DNA of 64,000 nucleotides. Origin: Amblyornis subalaris. Lineage: Eukaryota; Chordata; Aves; Passeriformes; Ptilonorhynchidae. This document shows positions 60,685 through 64,000 of the stretch, one piece after another (positions within the stretch are counted from its first letter, which is position 1; the number at the start of each line of letters is the position of its first letter). Made by a program: the position numbers and the translations under genes. The stretch is taken from assembly GCA_018881555.1 (NCBI GenBank), contig JACAXG010000094.1, positions 372,001 to 436,000 on the forward strand, read 5' to 3'. A model generated the notes under the pieces. The model was not told the DNA's origin and ran no database searches. It saw only the letters and a list, made by a program, of their open reading frames with translations.

Positions 60685-63600
60685 CAACTTCACCAGTAGG
60701 TTCTACTAGTCTGGTGTAACGTCAGGATTTTCGTTCATTTTGCTCTGATGTTTGGTAACATCCTGATCAGATGTAAGATTTATTTGTGCTAGATATGTAA
60801 AAATGAAAGGAAGCATAGTCTTCTCTGCCTAGAACAGCTTACAGAAAAATCTAACCCAAATATAAAACACAGGAGATGCTGTGAACTAGAGACTTCACTT
60901 GAAACACAGTACTAAATGGCATGAAGGACTGTTCTTTCATACCAAGACTGTCCTCTGGCTTTGAGGTCAACTGTCCTGGACTAGTTTGTGCGCATACTGC
61001 TGATGACTGTGCACTCTCAATCTCCAGAGCAAGATGACCTCATGTAAACTGTATATTGTGAATGATCCCTGTCTGTTGTTGACTCGCAAACTATGTCTTG
61101 GCAGTGCTTGGGAGAATGGCACGTGTGCCGTACCAAACCCACAAACCACGCAGGGACCTCTCCAGCAGTGTAACAGCATAGGCACTGAAGCTGCAATGCT
61201 CAGGAATGCTTCTTTACACCATTTCTTTTTAACTTCTGACATCTCCACGGGGCAGGTTTAGTGTAGGCTAAGGTGCACATCATAAAATGGGTATGTGGTT
61301 ACTGTGTTTCAAGGCAGAAGGAGTCTAGCAGCAGCCCCTTTGCACAGGGAGCATGGGAGTGGAGACTCTCAAGTGACAGTCAAGTCCTTGGCATCTGTTC
61401 CAGAACTTGAAGTGGTGATCAAAGTGATGAGAGTTTAGGCAATACTAGTGGTGTTAGTTTATGGTAATTACTTCTCTCTTACAAACTAAGGATATCCCCA
61501 GATGATACAATATGTAGAGTTCATGGAGGTAACTGGTGTGCTTTTACTTAGAGTAGGGAGGGCAAAAAGCACAGCTGTTCCATCCACATCAGGGCTATGT
61601 CTTGTCTAGAAGGAGGATTTTTTTTTTTTCTTATTTGTAATGCCTGGTGAACAAAGATGTTTATGACATAACTTGCATCACAAGTTCAGGGGGAATTACA
61701 TAGAATGGAAAAGAAATTTGAAATTGTTGTTCCTTGAGATAAAGGTTGGGCTGTTTCACAGAATGAACAAACTCCACAAAGCAGTTTACTATTAGAAATA
61801 GACTGGTATCCGGTCCTGTGCTTACAAGTGAGAAATAATCTTCAAAGTATATGTATGACACATAGTTATACCTTACTGATATAAGACACCTCAGGGCTGT
61901 CTTTCGAGAGAGTTTTCACTTCGTGCTTCATAACATCAATGCCATTAAATGTTAAACTTGTAATCCAACTATCTGTACAGACAGCTGAATTTTATACATT
62001 CATCTCCATGTACCTCCAACTGACACTTTCATTTTTAATGGATGGAGACTAATTTACTCCTGAGGGGTAGCTCCTTGTTATGGTCTACCTGTACATTTTG
62101 GTTGGTTAGGTTCTGTCTCCAGTTACTCCTATGCACAGAACTTCACCAATCTGGCAGTTTAGCTTTAATCCAGGGGTTCTACAGAAAAATTTCAATTTTA
62201 TCTTTGTTTTCATTCCCTGTTTTTCCCCTGTCAAAATGCCGTCTACTCAATCCTTCCCCAAATACCCCAACTTTTGCTCTGTTTCCTTTGAAAAGGGCAA
62301 GAATAGGGCACAGCCCAAATGAATGTGATGCATGTTGAAATTGTGATTCTGGGGTTTGAGTGCCTAAGAGGTCTTCCTGCACAGACTGGGGGGCCTTTTA
62401 TAATCTCTACAGTTATACAGAGCTATCCTAATAGGCCTTACCAGCCTCAAGTTTCTCTCATACATGGCATGAAAATGTCACACACAGGAAGGTAAGATGT
62501 TTTTCAGGACTTCAAATGACCTTCCTAATAAATAGCAATGTATCTCTCTTTTTTTGGTCCCCTTTGAAGGAGACAAAATTCAAAGAATACAATAGTTGCT
62601 TGTGTTGTTCCAATCCCAATTTTCTATGAACAATCATGCCTACATTTACTTCTTATCTTTTACTGACTATGGGATTTAAGGTGCTAATGATGCTTCTGCC
62701 ATCAGAACAACTTGGAATTAAAATTAAGAAGTCATCCATTAGTTTCTGGATTACCATCCATTTATCTTATTCTTGTTGTTCCTGTGAAAATTCCTATAAG
62801 CTAAAGCTGCTGTTTTCTGTGCCCTTCATATATGCTGTGCTTGCTACACAGGCCTTCCTAAACTCTTAAAAAGTGATGTAATCCTTTGCTAGTCTCATGA
62901 CTTTTTGTCCCAGATGCTGAGCAGCCTATTTGCTTGGATTTGGGTCATGTTTTTGTATATATTCTGACTCACAGCTCTGCCTGCTTTGTTGTCATAGAGA
63001 GCTTTCCTTGTCACATTCTGAATTATTTTTAACTCTGGAAATGAGAATTCTTTTTTAAAATTTCACCACAATGAAAACTAAACTCCAGTCANATCGAGGT
63101 TAATTATAGTTCTTGTGAGTGTCACCACATATTTGTAGTCCCAGACCCTCTCAGGCTGTCAGCACCCCAACATTACAGGAGTGATTCTTCAGCTCTACAT
63201 CAGCCACAAGTTCTCAGTTTTTCTTGTCTTGTTGGATAGATGACTACATGAATCTTTTCAGCTGTCTTAAGTTTTGTAGGAATTTCAATTCTAGTAAGAT
63301 ACTCATGTGCTGCCTTACAAGTAAGGCATTTTTAGGGCTTTTTAGTAATTTACATTTACTAATTTTTCAGAGCCAATTAAGATCCTGAGACCATTCCTTC
63401 ATAGTACCTGAATCCTAACCAGCCTGCACTGTGATAACACAAGTCTCTGCATAATGTAGCAACTGATCCCAATATCCTCTTGTCAGAATATATTGAAATT
63501 ATGGATTTAGGTATTTAGCGTCTGGAAGGCAGCTCAGCGTTTTGCGCTGAAGAAAATATCTGTGTACGCATCTTTCAGCTGGAGTGGACTGTCCAGTGGT

Positions 63601-64000
63601 GGAACCTAATTCTTAGCTATAATTGCTACAAGTCTTGGTGAGAATCTGCACTGCCATATCAAGTGCAAATTTGCTATTACACAGAATTAGTTACTTGTGG
63701 AGAAGTGACTACTGCTTAGTAGAATGGAGAGCTTTCCATGTTATTTCATCCAAACAATGTATTTATTATTTGCTTACAAGGTTACTATAAGCTTGTATTT
63801 TTCGCTGGCTTTAAATTCCCCTTCTTCCTTCTTTTTAGCTTTCTTGGCTCATATAAAGTGCAGATATTTAAACCTGCCTATATCCCTCCCAACATTACAT
63901 ATTTAACTAAAACATTAGATATTTAACTGAATCATGCAGTTGGTCCTCTTAGGGTCCTTCTAGAGTCAATAAGGAAAGACAGAGTAACATTCAGATACTT
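60685..64000. other. unique AT-rich sequence, no gene seen
   Basis: No gene, RNA gene or recognisable transposon. It has an undetermined base at 63092 and a T-run at 61619-61629. Frames are below 100 codons without motifs. Confidence 0.6.

Overview
This window looks like vertebrate nuclear DNA from a bird, probably a songbird. It is AT-rich with sparse CpG and has no compact genes. It holds several copies of the avian LINE CR1 with the diagnostic 3' end (runs of TTCTATGATTCTA or TTCTGTGATTCTGT), plus endogenous-retrovirus LTRs of kinds I associate with bird genomes. Bird is well supported. Passerine rests on my recollection of the long TGTCACGGTTTGAC-type LTR and is less certain. I found no protein-coding gene, tRNA, rRNA or CRISPR array. 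The short open frames look like chance frames or repeat remnants, so this is a gene desert or the interior of a very large intron.

Layout. 1-7082: unique AT-rich sequence. 7083-7790: two diverged copies of a local duplication. 7886-7968: an interrupted palindrome. 9347-10709: solo LTR with a 5-bp target duplication (LTR copy 1). 10710-16055: unique. About 16460-17060: a very old CR1/L3-like LINE fragment. About 19340-20481: an old, widespread avian LTR-type repeat with a minisatellite-like interior, split by a younger 310-bp class II-type solo LTR (19565-19874, 6-bp duplication). About 24250-27182: an old CR1 split by a second long solo LTR of the same family as copy 1 (25584-27093, 5-bp duplication). 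27358-27705: a better-preserved CR1 3' end. 27706-58000: mostly unique AT-rich sequence, with one reverse-strand CR1 tail near 32.6 kb, microsatellites, small palindromes and one unexpectedly long open frame. 58.0-60.7 kb: the most unusual part, with a GC-rich unassigned block, a CR1 copy, a dense CpG-rich segment starting with a Kozak-like ATG and joined to a CR1 tail, then another CR1 tail. 60.7-64.0 kb: unique AT-rich sequence.

No gene set works together here. The readable biology is a transposition history. Target-site duplications show that the two long LTRs are separate solo insertions, one of them into an existing CR1, and that the small LTR landed in an already fixed avian LTR repeat. 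The best candidate for something undescribed is the CpG-rich segment at 59.3-59.65 kb. It could be a retrocopy of a host mRNA joined to a CR1 tail, an orphan CpG island, or a rearranged GC-rich retroelement part.
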